From contig NZ_JNYJ01000001.1 in assembly GCF_000716715.1 (NCBI RefSeq), positions 1-64,000 of the forward strand: a stretch of DNA of 64,000 bases. Reading direction: 5' to 3'. This DNA is from Dactylosporangium aurantiacum (GTDB taxonomy: Bacteria; Actinomycetota; Actinomycetes; Mycobacteriales; Micromonosporaceae). Below are positions 46,365 through 59,436 of this stretch, piece by piece (position 1 is the first letter of the stretch; every line of letters begins with the position of its first letter). The position numbers were made by a program, and so were the translations under genes. The notes beneath the pieces are model-generated. The model was not told the origin of the DNA, did not search any database, and saw only the letters and a list, made by a program, of their open reading frames with translations.

Positions 46365-47863
46365 GCCACGAGCTCAACCTGGCGCTGCTGATCGGTGCGG
46401 CGGTGCTGCTGGTCTGCGTCGGCGCGGTGCGCCTGTCCGTGCGCCTCGGCCTGCCCAGCCTCCTGGTGTACCTGCTGCTCGGGGTCGTGCTGGGCGAGTC
46501 CGGATTCGGCATCAACTTCGAGAACGCGGAGCTGACCCGGACCCTCGGCATCTGCGCCCTCGTGGTGATCATCGCCGAGGGCGGGCTGACCGCCCGCTGG
46601 TCGACGCTGCGCCCGGTGCTGGGTCCGGCGGTGGTGCTGTCGACGGCCGGTGTCGCGGTCAGCGTCGCCGTCGTCGGCGTGATCACGCACTACGCGCTGG
46701 GCGTCGGCTGGCAGCAGGCGCTGCTGTACGGGGCGGTGCTGTCCTCGACCGACGCCGCCGCGGTGTTCTCCACCCTGCGCCGGATGCCGGTGCGGCCGCG
46801 GCTCGCCGCGATCCTGGAGGCGGAGTCCGGCATCAACGACGCCCCCGTGGTGATCCTGGTGGTGCTGCTGTCGCTGCCGGCGGGGATCACCGCGCCGTGG
46901 TGGCACGAACTGGGCCTGGTCGTCTACGAGCTGATCGCCGGCGGCGCGATCGGCCTCGTCGTCGGGCTCGGCGGTGCCTGGGCGCTGCGCCGGGCCGCGT
47001 TGCCGTCCGCCGGCCTGTACCCCCTCGCGGCCGTCGGGCTCACCGTGCTCGCCTACGCGGTCGGCTCGGTCGCGCACGCGTCGGGCTTCCTCGCCGTGTA
47101 CGTCACCGGCGTCGTGCTCGGCAACGCGCGCCTGCCGCACCGGCGGGCCATGCTCGGTTTCGCCGACGGGCTGGCGTGGCTCGCGCAGATCGGGCTGTTC
47201 GTGCTGCTCGGCCTGCTCGCCTCGCCCAGCCAGCTCGGCGCGGCGGTGGTGCCGGCCCTGGTCGTCGGGCTGGTCCTGATCCTGCTCGCCCGGCCGCTGT
47301 CGGTGCTGGCCAGCGTCACCCCGTTCCGGTACGGCTGGCGCGACCAGGCGTTCCTGTCCTGGGCGGGGCTGCGCGGCGCGGTGCCGGTCGTGCTGGCCAC
47401 CATCCCGCTGTCGGCCGGCCTGCCGGGCGCCCAGACGGTGTTCAACGTCGTGTTCGTGCTGGTCGTGGTGTTCACCGCGGTGCAAGGGGTGACCCTGCCA
47501 CCGGTCGCGAAGCGCCTCGGCGTGGCGGCGCCCGGCGAGACCACCGACCTGCAGGTCGAGTCGGCGCCGCTGGAGCGGATGGGCGCCGACCTGCTGCAAC
47601 TGGAGGTACCACCCGGCTCGAAGCTCAACGGCGTGCACGTGGACGAGCTACGATTGCCTGTCGGCGCGGTCGTGACGCTGGTCCTGCGCGACGGCGGCGC
47701 GTTCGTGCCGGAGCCGCAGACCCGCCTCAAGACCCGCGACAGCCTGCTGATCGTGGCCACGGAGCAGGTGCGTGACTCGGCCGAGCGCAGGCTGCGCGCG
47801 GTGAGCAGGCGCGGAAGACTCGCCCGCTGGTTTGCCGAAGATGGCGAGGATCGGCGCCAATAA
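46361..47863 (+). CDS. CPA1-type K+(Na+)/H+ antiporter with TrkA-C domain
   Basis: A 500-residue transporter. About 13 membrane helices span residues 5-395. The SSTDAAAVFSTLRR and AESGINDAPVVI segments carry the ion-binding acidic residues (Asp in SSTDAAA, Asn-Asp in GINDAP) of the CPA1/NhaP family. A cytosolic TrkA-C-like domain (about 410-480: LLQLEVPPGSKLNGVHVDEL and LLIVATEQ) suggests NhaP2/CvrA-type potassium export. TTG at 46361 overlaps the DUF167 stop. Ion choice is inferred. Confidence 0.88.
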   Translation: MSHELNLALLIGAAVLLVCVGAVRLSVRLGLPSLLVYLLLGVVLGESGFGINFENAELTRTLGICALVVIIAEGGLTARWSTLRPVLGPAVVLSTAGVAVSVAVVGVITHYALGVGWQQALLYGAVLSSTDAAAVFSTLRRMPVRPRLAAILEAESGINDAPVVILVVLLSLPAGITAPWWHELGLVVYELIAGGAIGLVVGLGGAWALRRAALPSAGLYPLAAVGLTVLAYAVGSVAHASGFLAVYVTGVVLGNARLPHRRAMLGFADGLAWLAQIGLFVLLGLLASPSQLGAAVVPALVVGLVLILLARPLSVLASVTPFRYGWRDQAFLSWAGLRGAVPVVLATIPLSAGLPGAQTVFNVVFVLVVVFTAVQGVTLPPVAKRLGVAAPGETTDLQVESAPLERMGADLLQLEVPPGSKLNGVHVDELRLPVGAVVTLVLRDGGAFVPEPQTRLKTRDSLLIVATEQVRDSAERRLRAVSRRGRLARWFAEDGEDRRQ

Positions 47864-47984
47864 CTGATCCAATTGGTCGGAATGCGTGTGGCATGTTTGT
47901 CGGACGCGTGTACATTCCGTATTCTTGCCAGCCACTGGAGTGCGCGACGGCGCGTCGCGCGCCCATTTTGCATCTGGGGGAGCC

Positions 47985-48665
47985 ATGGCCGAGCGAGCGG
48001 GTGGCGTGCCGAACGGCAGGTCCGCGAGCACCGCCGGGCAGCACGACGCCGCTGATGTGACGCAAGCGACCACTGTGACAACAGCACAGAAACGCGGCAC
48101 ACGGCAAGCGGCGGCTCGGGGGAGCACCAGCACCACGTCGGCGCGAAGCAAGCGCGGCAACACTGGGGGGCTTGCGGACGACGCGAGCGGCTCAGGCATC
48201 ACATCCAACACGTCGCCGATCGCCGCCCGTGCGGCCAAGGGAGCCACGATGGCCAAGACCGCCGAAACGAAGACCACCGCGGCGAAGGCCGCCCGGGGCA
48301 CGCGCACCGCGGCCGAGACGGAGAAGATCCGGGTCGCGCTGATCGAGCGGCGCGACGAGCTCAAGGCCGAGCACGACCAGACCCTCGCGGAGATCGCCGA
48401 GCTGCAGCAGCACCGGCTCACCGACTCCGCCGGTGACGACCAGGCCGACACCGGCACCAAGACGTTCGAGCGCGAGCAGGAGATCACCCTCGCCAACAAC
48501 ATCCTGGAGCGGGTCAACCAGGTCGAGCGCGCACTTGAGCGGCTCGACGAGGGCGGCTACGGCTGGTGTGAGAAGTGCGGCAACGCGATCCCGGTCGAGC
48601 GGCTGGCCGCGTTCCCGTCGGCTACGCTCTGCGTCACCTGCAAGCAGTTGGAGGAGCGGCGCTGA
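47985..48665 (+). CDS. DksA/TraR-type zinc-finger protein
   Basis: A 226-residue protein. The C-terminal half has a coiled coil (ALIERRDELKAEHDQTLAEI) and a C4 zinc finger CEKCGNAIPVERLA...LCVTC like DksA/TraR, which bind RNA polymerase through the secondary channel. GDDQADTGTKTFEREQE lies at the coiled-coil tip. The N-terminal 100 residues are a basic Ala/Thr/Ser/Lys/Arg extension. ATG at 47985 has GGGGGAG upstream; ATG at 48249 would give a normal 138-residue protein and has GGGAG. Its stop overlaps lspA. Confidence 0.87.
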   Translation: MAERAGGVPNGRSASTAGQHDAADVTQATTVTTAQKRGTRQAAARGSTSTTSARSKRGNTGGLADDASGSGITSNTSPIAARAAKGATMAKTAETKTTAAKAARGTRTAAETEKIRVALIERRDELKAEHDQTLAEIAELQQHRLTDSAGDDQADTGTKTFEREQEITLANNILERVNQVERALERLDEGGYGWCEKCGNAIPVERLAAFPSATLCVTCKQLEERR

Positions 48666-49282
48666 CCACCCAGGACGACATCACCACGATCACCCCTCGC
48701 GGCAGCAGGCGCAGAGCCTGGGGGCTCTTCGGCATCGTCGCGGTCGTGGTGATCGGCATCGACCTCGCGGTGAAGGAGTGGACCACCTCCGTCATCGCGC
48801 ACCGCGAGCCGTTGAAAGTGCTCGGCGGCCTGATCTACGTGATCTACACGAGGAACAGCGGCGCCGCGTTCAGCATGTTCAGTGACCTGACGTGGATCTT
48901 CCCGATCATCGCCACGGCGGTGATCGGGTGGCTGCTCGTCATGGTCCGCACGACGTCGTCGGTGCCGTGGGCGGTCGCCCTGGGCCTCATCTTCGGCGGC
49001 GCCGCGGGCAACCTCGGCGACCGGATCTTCCGGGCGCCGAAGCCGTTCCACGGTCACGTCGTGGACATGTTCAGCTTCCTCGACGACCACGCCGGGCACT
49101 TCCCGGTGTTCAACATCGCCGACTCGGCGCTCACCGTCGGCGTGGCGCTGGCGATCCTGCTCGAGTTCACCGGCCGGCGCCGCGACGGCCTGCGCGCCCC
49201 GAAGGGCGAGTTCGCCCGCTCCGAACCGCTCGGGAACCTGCTGCCGGACCCCACCAAGGACCGGGGCGGACGCGATGCGTGA
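48662..49282 (+). CDS. lspA: Lipoprotein signal peptidase LspA, probable CTG start
   Basis: A 206-residue aspartic membrane peptidase that cuts signal peptides from prolipoproteins. Four membrane helices are seen. The catalytic aspartates are Asp120 (NLGDRIF) and Asp154 (FNIADSAL). The only start that fits is CTG at 48662: it forms a CTGA overlap with the upstream stop and has GGAGGAG (48650-48656) 5 bases before. The nearest GTG (48575) would add 29 residues read out of frame across the zinc finger gene and lacks a ribosome site; the next one downstream is inside helix 1. It overlaps the pseudouridine synthase gene. Confidence 0.9.
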   Translation: MTTQDDITTITPRGSRRRAWGLFGIVAVVVIGIDLAVKEWTTSVIAHREPLKVLGGLIYVIYTRNSGAAFSMFSDLTWIFPIIATAVIGWLLVMVRTTSSVPWAVALGLIFGGAAGNLGDRIFRAPKPFHGHVVDMFSFLDDHAGHFPVFNIADSALTVGVALAILLEFTGRRRDGLRAPKGEFARSEPLGNLLPDPTKDRGGRDA

Positions 49283-50198
49283 GACCCGGTCGCTGCCGGT
49301 GCCCGACGGCCTGGACGGCACCCGCCTGGACCAGGCCCTGACCCGGCTGTTCGGCTTCAGCCGGACCGTCGCCGCGGCGCTGGTCGAGGCCGGTGACGTC
49401 GCCGTCGACGGGCAGGTGCGCCCGAAGTCGGACAAGGTCGCCGCCGGGGCCTGGCTGGAGGTCACGCTGCCCGCGCCGCCGTCCGCGGTCGCCGTCGAGG
49501 CGGTCCCGGTCGACGGGCTGCGCGTCGTGTACAGCGACGACGACATCGTCGTGGTCGACAAGCCGGTCGGCGTGGCCGCGCACCCCAGCCCCGGCTGGAC
49601 GGGGCCGACCGTCATCGGCGGTCTCGCCGCGATGGGGCTCACGATCGCGACCAGCGGCGCCGCTGAGCGGCAGGGGGTCGTGCACCGGCTCGACGTCGGC
49701 ACCACCGGTCTCATGGTGGTCGCGAAGAGCGAGGCGGCCTACAGCACCCTCAAGCGGGCGTTCAAGGAGCGCGAGGTCGAGAAGCGCTACCACGCGGTCG
49801 TCCAGGGCCACCCGGACCCGCTGCGCGGCACGATCGACGCCCCGATCGACCGGCACCCCGGGCACGACTACAAGTTCGCGGTCGTCTCCGGCGGCCGGCC
49901 CAGCGTCACCCACTACGACACGATCGAGGCGTTTCCGGCGGCGAGCCTGCTCGACGTGAAGCTGGAGACCGGCCGCACCCATCAGATCCGGGTGCACTTC
50001 TCGGCGCTGCGGCACCCGTGCGTCGGCGACGTCACGTACGGCGCCGACCCGACGCTGTCGGCCCGGCTGCGGCTCAGCAGGCAGTGGCTGCACGCCCGGG
50101 AGCTGGGCTTCCTCCACCCGCGCAGTGGCGAGTACGTGTCGTTCATCAGCGACTACCCGCCGGATCTCGCCGCCGCCCTGGAGATTCTCGCGGCCTGA
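49275..50198 (+). CDS. RluD-family 23S rRNA pseudouridine synthase
   Basis: A 307-residue enzyme with an N-terminal S4 RNA-binding domain ([33 protein letters not shown]) and a RluA-type catalytic domain. The catalytic Asp140 lies in [27 protein letters not shown] and [20 protein letters not shown] are typical. ATG at 49275 overlaps the lspA stop by 8 bases. RluD-type genes often follow lspA, which supports the call. Confidence 0.94.
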   Translation: MRETRSLPVPDGLDGTRLDQALTRLFGFSRTVAAALVEAGDVAVDGQVRPKSDKVAAGAWLEVTLPAPPSAVAVEAVPVDGLRVVYSDDDIVVVDKPVGVAAHPSPGWTGPTVIGGLAAMGLTIATSGAAERQGVVHRLDVGTTGLMVVAKSEAAYSTLKRAFKEREVEKRYHAVVQGHPDPLRGTIDAPIDRHPGHDYKFAVVSGGRPSVTHYDTIEAFPAASLLDVKLETGRTHQIRVHFSALRHPCVGDVTYGADPTLSARLRLSRQWLHARELGFLHPRSGEYVSFISDYPPDLAAALEILAA

Positions 50199-50243
50199 CC
50201 CCGGCACCGCCGTGCAAGTTGCCTGTGCGACGCTCGAACTGCG

Positions 50244-51032
50244 ATGAACCTTCTTCAACGGCTCGACCAGCGGCTGCTGCCCGCCGCCGGTGACGTCCTC
50301 GCCCGGCTCTTCCGGGGTGCGGTGCGGCTGCGCGCCTTCACCACCGCGGTCGCCGTGGTCGCGGTGACGGCGACCCTGCTGGTCGTGCACGGCGCGCAGG
50401 AGCACCAGCGCAGCGACCCGTCGCTCGGTGACGTGCTGCGCGTCGGCGTCGACGAGGGCGGCTCCATTCCCGTGTACGTGCGGCGCGCCGCCGACGAGCT
50501 GGCCGCCCTGCAGGGCGAGCAGTCCGTGTACGCGTTGGTCTCGTTCACGGCGTACCTGGGCCCCGACCGGTTGCCGCCGGTCCTCGCCGGGGTGGCGCTG
50601 TCCAGCGTGTTCGCCCGGGTGCCGCTGCCGGGCACGCAGACGGAGCTGGTCCGCCTCGGCGCCTACGAGGTGCCCGCGGACGTGGTCGCCGCGATGGACG
50701 CGACCGCCGCGCGCAAGGCGGAGGAGGCGGTGCACTACCGGCAGCTGCTCGACAAGGCCGCCAACCAGCCCGGCGACGTGCGCGCCGTGTACCTCGACGG
50801 GGCGATCATCGCGGACAAGGAGGCCACCGCGTACCGGGCGCACTGCTCGTGCGTCTACGCCGCGGTGATCTACGCCGCGCCGGCCGGCCTGCGGGCCGTC
50901 GCCGCCCGCCCGGAGACCCGGGCCGTCGATCCGATCACCGACCTGCGCCGCCTCGACAGGACGGTGTTCCTGCCGCCGCTGCCGGAGCAGACACAGGTCG
51001 CGGGCCCGATCGCGTCCTCCACACCGTCGTGA
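50244..51032 (+). CDS. Membrane-anchored hypothetical protein
   Basis: A 262-residue protein I do not recognise. A short basic N-terminus precedes one membrane helix (about residues 31-49: FTTAVAVVAVTATLLVV). The rest should be outside the cell and contains ALVSFTAYLGPDRLPPVL, a helical KAEEAVHYRQLLDKAAN stretch and a CSC pair in AHCSCVYAAVIYAA. The ATG at 50244 lies 45 bases after the previous stop. Its place next to the ParA-like gene may be meaningful but no function is assigned. Confidence 0.75.
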   Translation: MNLLQRLDQRLLPAAGDVLARLFRGAVRLRAFTTAVAVVAVTATLLVVHGAQEHQRSDPSLGDVLRVGVDEGGSIPVYVRRAADELAALQGEQSVYALVSFTAYLGPDRLPPVLAGVALSSVFARVPLPGTQTELVRLGAYEVPADVVAAMDATAARKAEEAVHYRQLLDKAANQPGDVRAVYLDGAIIADKEATAYRAHCSCVYAAVIYAAPAGLRAVAARPETRAVDPITDLRRLDRTVFLPPLPEQTQVAGPIASSTPS

Positions 51033-51088
51033 GGCGATATCCCTTCGGCCTGTCGGGCAGTTGATGCAGGGGATGGGCGCGCAGGTGT

Positions 51089-51116
51089 GGTCCGAATAGT
51101 GTTCGGTCCGTAGCCT
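51089..51116 (+). promoter_or_regulatory. Candidate operator and -10 upstream of the ParA-like gene
   Basis: GGTCCGAA-TAGTG-TTCGGTCC (51089-51109) is a palindrome with one mismatch, immediately followed by TAGCCT (51111-51116), a possible -10. The leader would be about 35 bases, with GAGGGAG before the GTG. Confidence 0.4.
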
Positions 51117-51156
51117 GGGGTACGGGTGGAACGCTGCGGTGTGAGGGAGGGCCAGC

Positions 51157-52251
51157 GTGGCTGAGCGGGCCGATGCCAGTTGGGACAGGTCCTCGGAGCC
51201 GCCCGCCCGTTGGCGCTCGCTGCTGGACCGGGCGCTGCTCGGCCGGTCAAGCCCGAGTGATCTGGATTACGACGGAAGGTTCCAGCGCCCCAGCGCCCCA
51301 TATCCGCCCGCGCGGCCCTACGATGACGAGCCAATGCATCCCAACGGCGCCCGCCCGCTCACCGACGCCCCACCACAGCGTCGGGCGGATCTCTATGACT
51401 CCCGTCGAGGCCCTCAGGTGGAGTACCAGACCCGCCCGGTGGACCCGACCGAGCAGATGGTGCAAATTCTGCGCCAGGAGATCCCTTCGCCGAAGGTCCT
51501 CGCCTTCGCCAACCCGAAGGGCGGGGTGCACAAGACGACCGCGACCGTGCTGACCGCCGCCACCATCGGCAGCGTCCGCGGCAAGGGCGTGATCGCCTGG
51601 GACGACAACGAGCTGCGCGGCACCCTCGGCCTGCGCGCCGGCAGCGCCCGGCACGCCCGGACCATCCGGCACCTCATCGCCGACCTCGTCCGGGTCGAGA
51701 ACGCCTCCGGCTACGACCTGTACGACCAGCTCGACGACTACCTGCGGCACGCCTCCGACGGCTCCTACGACGTGCTCGCCGGCGAGGAGAACCCGCGCTT
51801 CGCGCAGCGGCTCGACCCGTACACGGTGAAGCGCGTCCTGGAGCTGCTGCGCCGCACCCACGACGTGATCTGCGTCGACACCGGCAACAACGTGGAGAGC
51901 CCCAACTGGCAGACCGTCCTGCAGTCCGCGGACCAGCTGGTCGTCACCAGCGTGCCGCGGGAGGACGCGGCGTTCACCGCCGACTGGATGCTCGACCTGC
52001 TCGACGAGGCCGGCATGGACGAGCTGGTCGCCAACGCGGTCACGCTGCTGTCCTGCCCGACGCCGAACCCGACGCCGCTCATCGACGACCTGGCCGGGCA
52101 CTTCCGCACCCGGACCAGGGCCGTCGTCGTCGTGCCCTACGACCCGGCGCTGGAGAGCGGCTCCAACATCGAGTACGCGATGCTGGCGCCGGCGACGAAG
52201 CGCGCCTGGCTGCGGGCGGCGGCCGTGATGATGGACCCCTACGCGCGCTGA
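51157..52251 (+). CDS. ParA/MinD-like ATPase with a disordered N-terminus
   Basis: A 364-residue P-loop ATPase. Residues 1-105 are Pro/Arg-rich and probably disordered. The deviant Walker A reads FANPKGGVHKTTATV (115-129), keeping the signature first lysine but with His where Gly is usual. Walker A' is VICVDTGNNV, and the VVTSVPREDAAFTADWMLDLL segment is typical of MinD-like proteins in actinobacteria (FlhG/EspI type). It may position a membrane or secretion complex; chromosome segregation ParA is less likely because no parB is nearby. The 3' end overlaps the aminotransferase gene by 13 bases, tail to tail. Confidence 0.82.
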   Translation: MAERADASWDRSSEPPARWRSLLDRALLGRSSPSDLDYDGRFQRPSAPYPPARPYDDEPMHPNGARPLTDAPPQRRADLYDSRRGPQVEYQTRPVDPTEQMVQILRQEIPSPKVLAFANPKGGVHKTTATVLTAATIGSVRGKGVIAWDDNELRGTLGLRAGSARHARTIRHLIADLVRVENASGYDLYDQLDDYLRHASDGSYDVLAGEENPRFAQRLDPYTVKRVLELLRRTHDVICVDTGNNVESPNWQTVLQSADQLVVTSVPREDAAFTADWMLDLLDEAGMDELVANAVTLLSCPTPNPTPLIDDLAGHFRTRTRAVVVVPYDPALESGSNIEYAMLAPATKRAWLRAAAVMMDPYAR

Positions 52252-53585
52252 AGCTCGCTGACCGCCGCTTCGAACACCGTCTCGTGCAGGTCCACCTGCT
52301 GCGCCGTGGTGTCCGGGGACATCAGGGCCATGTTGTGGAACGGGGTGAGCAGGATGCCCCGGTTCGCCAGGTAGACGTGCAGGTAGTCCTCCAGGTCCGG
52401 GTCGGCGTTCGCGGCGGACTCGGTGCCGGTGCGCGGGGCCGGGTTCGCGAAGCGGTACTCGACCCGGGCGCCGAGCCGGCTCACCGACCACGGCAGGGCG
52501 TGGGCGTCGATGACCCGCTGCACACCGTCGGCGAAGCGGACCGCGAGGGCCTCCATCCGGGCGAACGCCTCGTCGGTCAGCACGTGCTCCAGCGTGGCCC
52601 GGGCCGCGGCGACCGACAGCGCGTTGCCGGCCAGGGTGCCGCCGACCCCGCCCATGTCGACCAGATCCAGGTCACGCATCCCGGCGGCCCGCTCGGCGAT
52701 CTCCCGTGAGATGCCGTACGCGGCGGCCGGGATCCCGCCGCCGATCGCCTTGCCGATGGTGACGACGTCCGGCCGCAGGCCCCACCGTCTCGTGGCGCCG
52801 CCCGGCCCGGCGGAGAACGTGTGCGTCTCGTCGTTGACCAGGTACGTGCCGTGCCGCCTGGTCAGCTCCCGCACGCCGTCGAGGTAGCCGGGCTCGGGCA
52901 GCACGATGCCGATGTTGGTCAGCGCCGGCTCCATCACCACCGCGGCGACGTCACCGTGCGCCAGCTCCCGGGCCAGCCCCTCCAGGTCGTTGAACTCCGC
53001 GACCCGGCTGGTCAGCGTCACGTCGCAGGGGGCGCCGACGTTGCCGTCGCGGCTGCGCGGCCCGTCCCCGCCGGTCACGATCAGCGACTCGTCGACGGAG
53101 CCGTGGTAGCAGTAGCTGTTGAACAGGATCTTCGGCCGGCCGGTGACCGCCCGCAGCAGCCGGATCGCCCAGCGGTTGGCGTCGGTCGCGCTCAGCGCGA
53201 AGCTCCACTCGCTGACCCCGAACCGCCTGGTCAGCTCCTCGCCGACCCACGCCGCGTCCGGGGTCGGCAGCATCGCGCAGGCGCCGTCGGCGAAGCGTGC
53301 CTGCACCGCGGCGGCCACCGGCGCCGGCGCGTGACCGGCCATCGCCGCCGTGTCGCCCAGGCAGAGGTCGACGTACTCGTGGCCGTCGACGTCGGTCAGC
53401 GTCGCGCCCCGGGCGGTGGCCAGGTAGAGCGGGAAGCCGGCGGCGTTCTTGTTCATCCACGTCATCGGTACCCGGCCGAACAGGTGCCCGGCGCGGGCGT
53501 ACTCGGCGGCGGAGCGGGGGTTGCGGTCGGCGAAGGCGGCACGCTCGCGGCGCAGCAGCGCGCCCAGACGGTCACGGTCGATCAT
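52239..53585 (-). CDS. Class III PLP-dependent aminotransferase
   Basis: A 448-residue enzyme of the glutamate-1-semialdehyde aminomutase/omega-transaminase group. PLP residues are Asp252 in VNDETHTF and Lys279 in [29 protein letters not shown] binds the phosphate and YCYHGSVDE stacks on the ring. [24 protein letters not shown] is the family N-terminus. A tetrapyrrole role is unlikely without hem genes nearby; the substrate is open. It is divergent from dnaE, with 48 bases between the starts. Confidence 0.88.
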   Translation of the reverse strand: MIDRDRLGALLRRERAAFADRNPRSAAEYARAGHLFGRVPMTWMNKNAAGFPLYLATARGATLTDVDGHEYVDLCLGDTAAMAGHAPAPVAAAVQARFADGACAMLPTPDAAWVGEELTRRFGVSEWSFALSATDANRWAIRLLRAVTGRPKILFNSYCYHGSVDESLIVTGGDGPRSRDGNVGAPCDVTLTSRVAEFNDLEGLARELAHGDVAAVVMEPALTNIGIVLPEPGYLDGVRELTRRHGTYLVNDETHTFSAGPGGATRRWGLRPDVVTIGKAIGGGIPAAAYGISREIAERAAGMRDLDLVDMGGVGGTLAGNALSVAAARATLEHVLTDEAFARMEALAVRFADGVQRVIDAHALPWSVSRLGARVEYRFANPAPRTGTESAANADPDLEDYLHVYLANRGILLTPFHNMALMSPDTTAQQVDLHETVFEAAVSELQRA

Positions 53586-53603
53586 GCCGTGGAGTCTCGC
53601 AAA

Positions 53604-53626
53604 GTGTCGTACCCCGGGGATAGGTT
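53604..53626 (+). promoter_or_regulatory. TGTCG-N11-TAGGTT promoter of dnaE
   Basis: GTGTCG (53604-53609), 11 bases, TAGGTT (53621-53626), 7 bases to the GTG. It shares the damage-promoter layout of dinB and hisD, with the GTG triplet replaced by TAC. Confidence 0.55.
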
Positions 53627-53633
53627 CTGCGAC

Positions 53634-57547
<3,914 letters not shown>

Positions 57548-57554
<7 letters not shown>

Positions 57555-58615
57555 GCATCGCCCCGATCGAGCCGATCGACCAGCCGGAGCTGCCCAAGCC
57601 GTCGCTGCCGCGGCGCCGGTCACCGGGCCTGGAGGTCCTCTTCGGGCTGGTCGTCGCCGTGGTGGTCGCCGCGTTCGGGGCGCCGATCGGGCTGCTGTGG
57701 TCGTGGGTGGCGCCGAAGGTCGAGCTGGTGCAGACGCCGTACGGCCCGTACCCGGTCGACGGTGAGCCCGAGGGCTACTTCGCCGACGACGGCTGGTTCA
57801 TGATCATCGGGGTGGTGGCCGGCATCCTCCTGGCGGTCGTCGCCTGGATCGTCCTGCGCCGCTACCGTGGCCCGATCGTCCTCGCCGGCCTGGTCGTCGG
57901 CTCCGCGGCCGGCGCGGCCCTCGCCGCCTGGCTCGGCAACAAGGTCGGCTACGCGCACTATCTCGACCTGGTCGAGCACGCCCCGGTGGACACCCGCATC
58001 CTCCGTCCGGCGAAGGTCCGCGCCGGCGAGGCGGGCCTGCTGTACGGTGCCATCCCCTGGGTGCGGGGCTCGCTGCTCATCCAGGCGATCGCGGCCGCGG
58101 TCGTCTACACGGGCCTCGCCGGCTTCCACGCCTCGCCCACGCTCACCTACGACCCGGACCCGATGCCGCCGTTCGATCCCGCGTACCACCCCGCGTATGC
58201 CGGGTACCCGTACGGTGACCCCGCCCAGCAGCCGCCCGCCTACGGCCCGGCCGGTGCCGGCCCGTGGCCGGGCGCCGGGTCCTGGCCCGAGGGCGGCCCG
58301 GCGGCCGATCTGCCCGGCGGCGGGCCGGTGAGCGGTCAGCCGGTCGGGCAGCAGCCGCCGTCCGGGCTCGTCGACCTGCACAAGCCGGGGTCGGGGCCGT
58401 CCGCGGAGGGCGGCCCTGCCACCTTCGACGGCGGCGCCACCGCGGAGCACGCCGGCCCCGCGTCGCCGTCTCCCGCGTCACCGCCGGGTCCCGCGTCACC
58501 GCCGGGTCCCGCGTCGCCGGCGGGTCCCCCGTCGTCGCCGGGTGTCGCCTCGCCCGGTTCCGCGTCGCCCGGCCCCGCGTCGCCGGCCGCCTCCGAGGAG
58601 TGGCGGGCGCCGTGA
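57548..58615 (+). CDS. DUF2567-like membrane protein with a Pro-rich tail
   Basis: A 355-residue protein with four membrane helices (about residues 30-52, 83-103, 107-128 and 170-192) in the pattern of actinobacterial DUF2567. A conserved-looking [27 protein letters not shown] loop lies outside. The C-terminal half is disordered, rich in Pro, Gly and Ala, with [22 protein letters not shown] words. ATG at 57548 overlaps the dnaE stop; GTG at 57551 is equally possible. Function is unknown. Confidence 0.8.
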
Positions 58616-58624
58616 CCGGCTCGG

Positions 58625-58649
58625 CCCGGCGGCGCAGGTGCCCGCCGGG
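58625..58649. terminator. Hairpin between convergent genes
   Basis: CCCGGCGG (58625-58632) pairs with CCGCCGGG (58642-58649) around a 9-base loop. It fills the 34-base gap between two convergent stop codons. Confidence 0.5.
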
Positions 58650-59390
58650 TCAGTTGGGGCTGGAGGGCACGGCGAGGTCGGACAGGGCGACCGGGACCGC
58701 CCGCACCTGGCCGAGCAGGGCGGCCTCGCGGCGCAGCATGGCGCGCTCGGCCTTGAGGCGGCTGGTCGTGTCGGGCTCGGCGAGCAGCGACTGCCGGTCC
58801 TCCAGGGTCAGCGACGCGGTCGCCGCGACCAGGTGCGACAGCACCGTCGGGTCGTCGGGCAGCTGCTCGCCGTCGCCGTCGTCGTCGCTGCGGACCGCCT
58901 TCAGGTACTGCTGGAACGCCGCGAGCACACCGGCGGCCAGCTCCTCCTCGCGGTCCGGCTCGCCCTTCGGCTCGGGGAGCCACTCGATCTCGCCGGTCAG
59001 GTACGGGGCGTCGTTGCGGGCCAGGCCGAGCAGCCGGAAACGGCGGCGGCCGACGGTCATCAGGTCGAACCGGCCGTCGGGCAGCTCCGTGAGCTGGCGG
59101 ATCTCGGCGGCGCAGCCGACCTCGTACAGCGACAGGGACTCCCCGGCGGTGATCGAGGCGTCGGTGGTCTCGCCCTGCTCGCCGTCGACGCGGCCGACCT
59201 CCCAGCCGCGGCGGATCGCGATCACGCCGAACTCGCGGGGCAGGCTGGCGGGCAGCTCGGCCAGGTGCTGCACGAGCGTGCGGTAGCGGGGCTCGAACAC
59301 GTGCAGGGGCAGGACCAGCCCCGGGAACAGCACGGTGCCCAGAGGGAACAGCGGCAGGAGGGTCCGCTCGGTTTCGTTCGCTTCCTCCAC
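58650..59390 (-). CDS. LON substrate-binding domain protein
   Basis: A 246-residue stand-alone version of the N-terminal LON domain, without ATPase or protease parts. LLPLFPLGTVLFPGLVLPLHVFEPRY is the domain signature, followed by GVIAIRRGWE, VGCAAEIRQLTELPDGRFDLMTVGRRRFRL and a C-terminal helical bundle (ERAMLRREAALLG). Such proteins are common in actinobacteria and may be adaptors; the role is unproven. GTG at 59390 lies 7 bases after TAGGCT on this strand, so it is probably leaderless. Confidence 0.9.
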   Translation of the reverse strand: MEEANETERTLLPLFPLGTVLFPGLVLPLHVFEPRYRTLVQHLAELPASLPREFGVIAIRRGWEVGRVDGEQGETTDASITAGESLSLYEVGCAAEIRQLTELPDGRFDLMTVGRRRFRLLGLARNDAPYLTGEIEWLPEPKGEPDREEELAAGVLAAFQQYLKAVRSDDDGDGEQLPDDPTVLSHLVAATASLTLEDRQSLLAEPDTTSRLKAERAMLRREAALLGQVRAVPVALSDLAVPSSPN

Positions 59391-59397
59391 GGGGCGA

Positions 59398-59403
59398 AGC
59401 CTA
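59398..59403 (-). promoter_or_regulatory. -10 box of the LON-domain gene (leaderless)
   Basis: TAGGCT on the minus strand followed by 7 bases and the GTG start. Confidence 0.5.
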
Positions 59404-59436
59404 ACCGAGCCGGGCCGGATTCCGGCACGACGCCGT

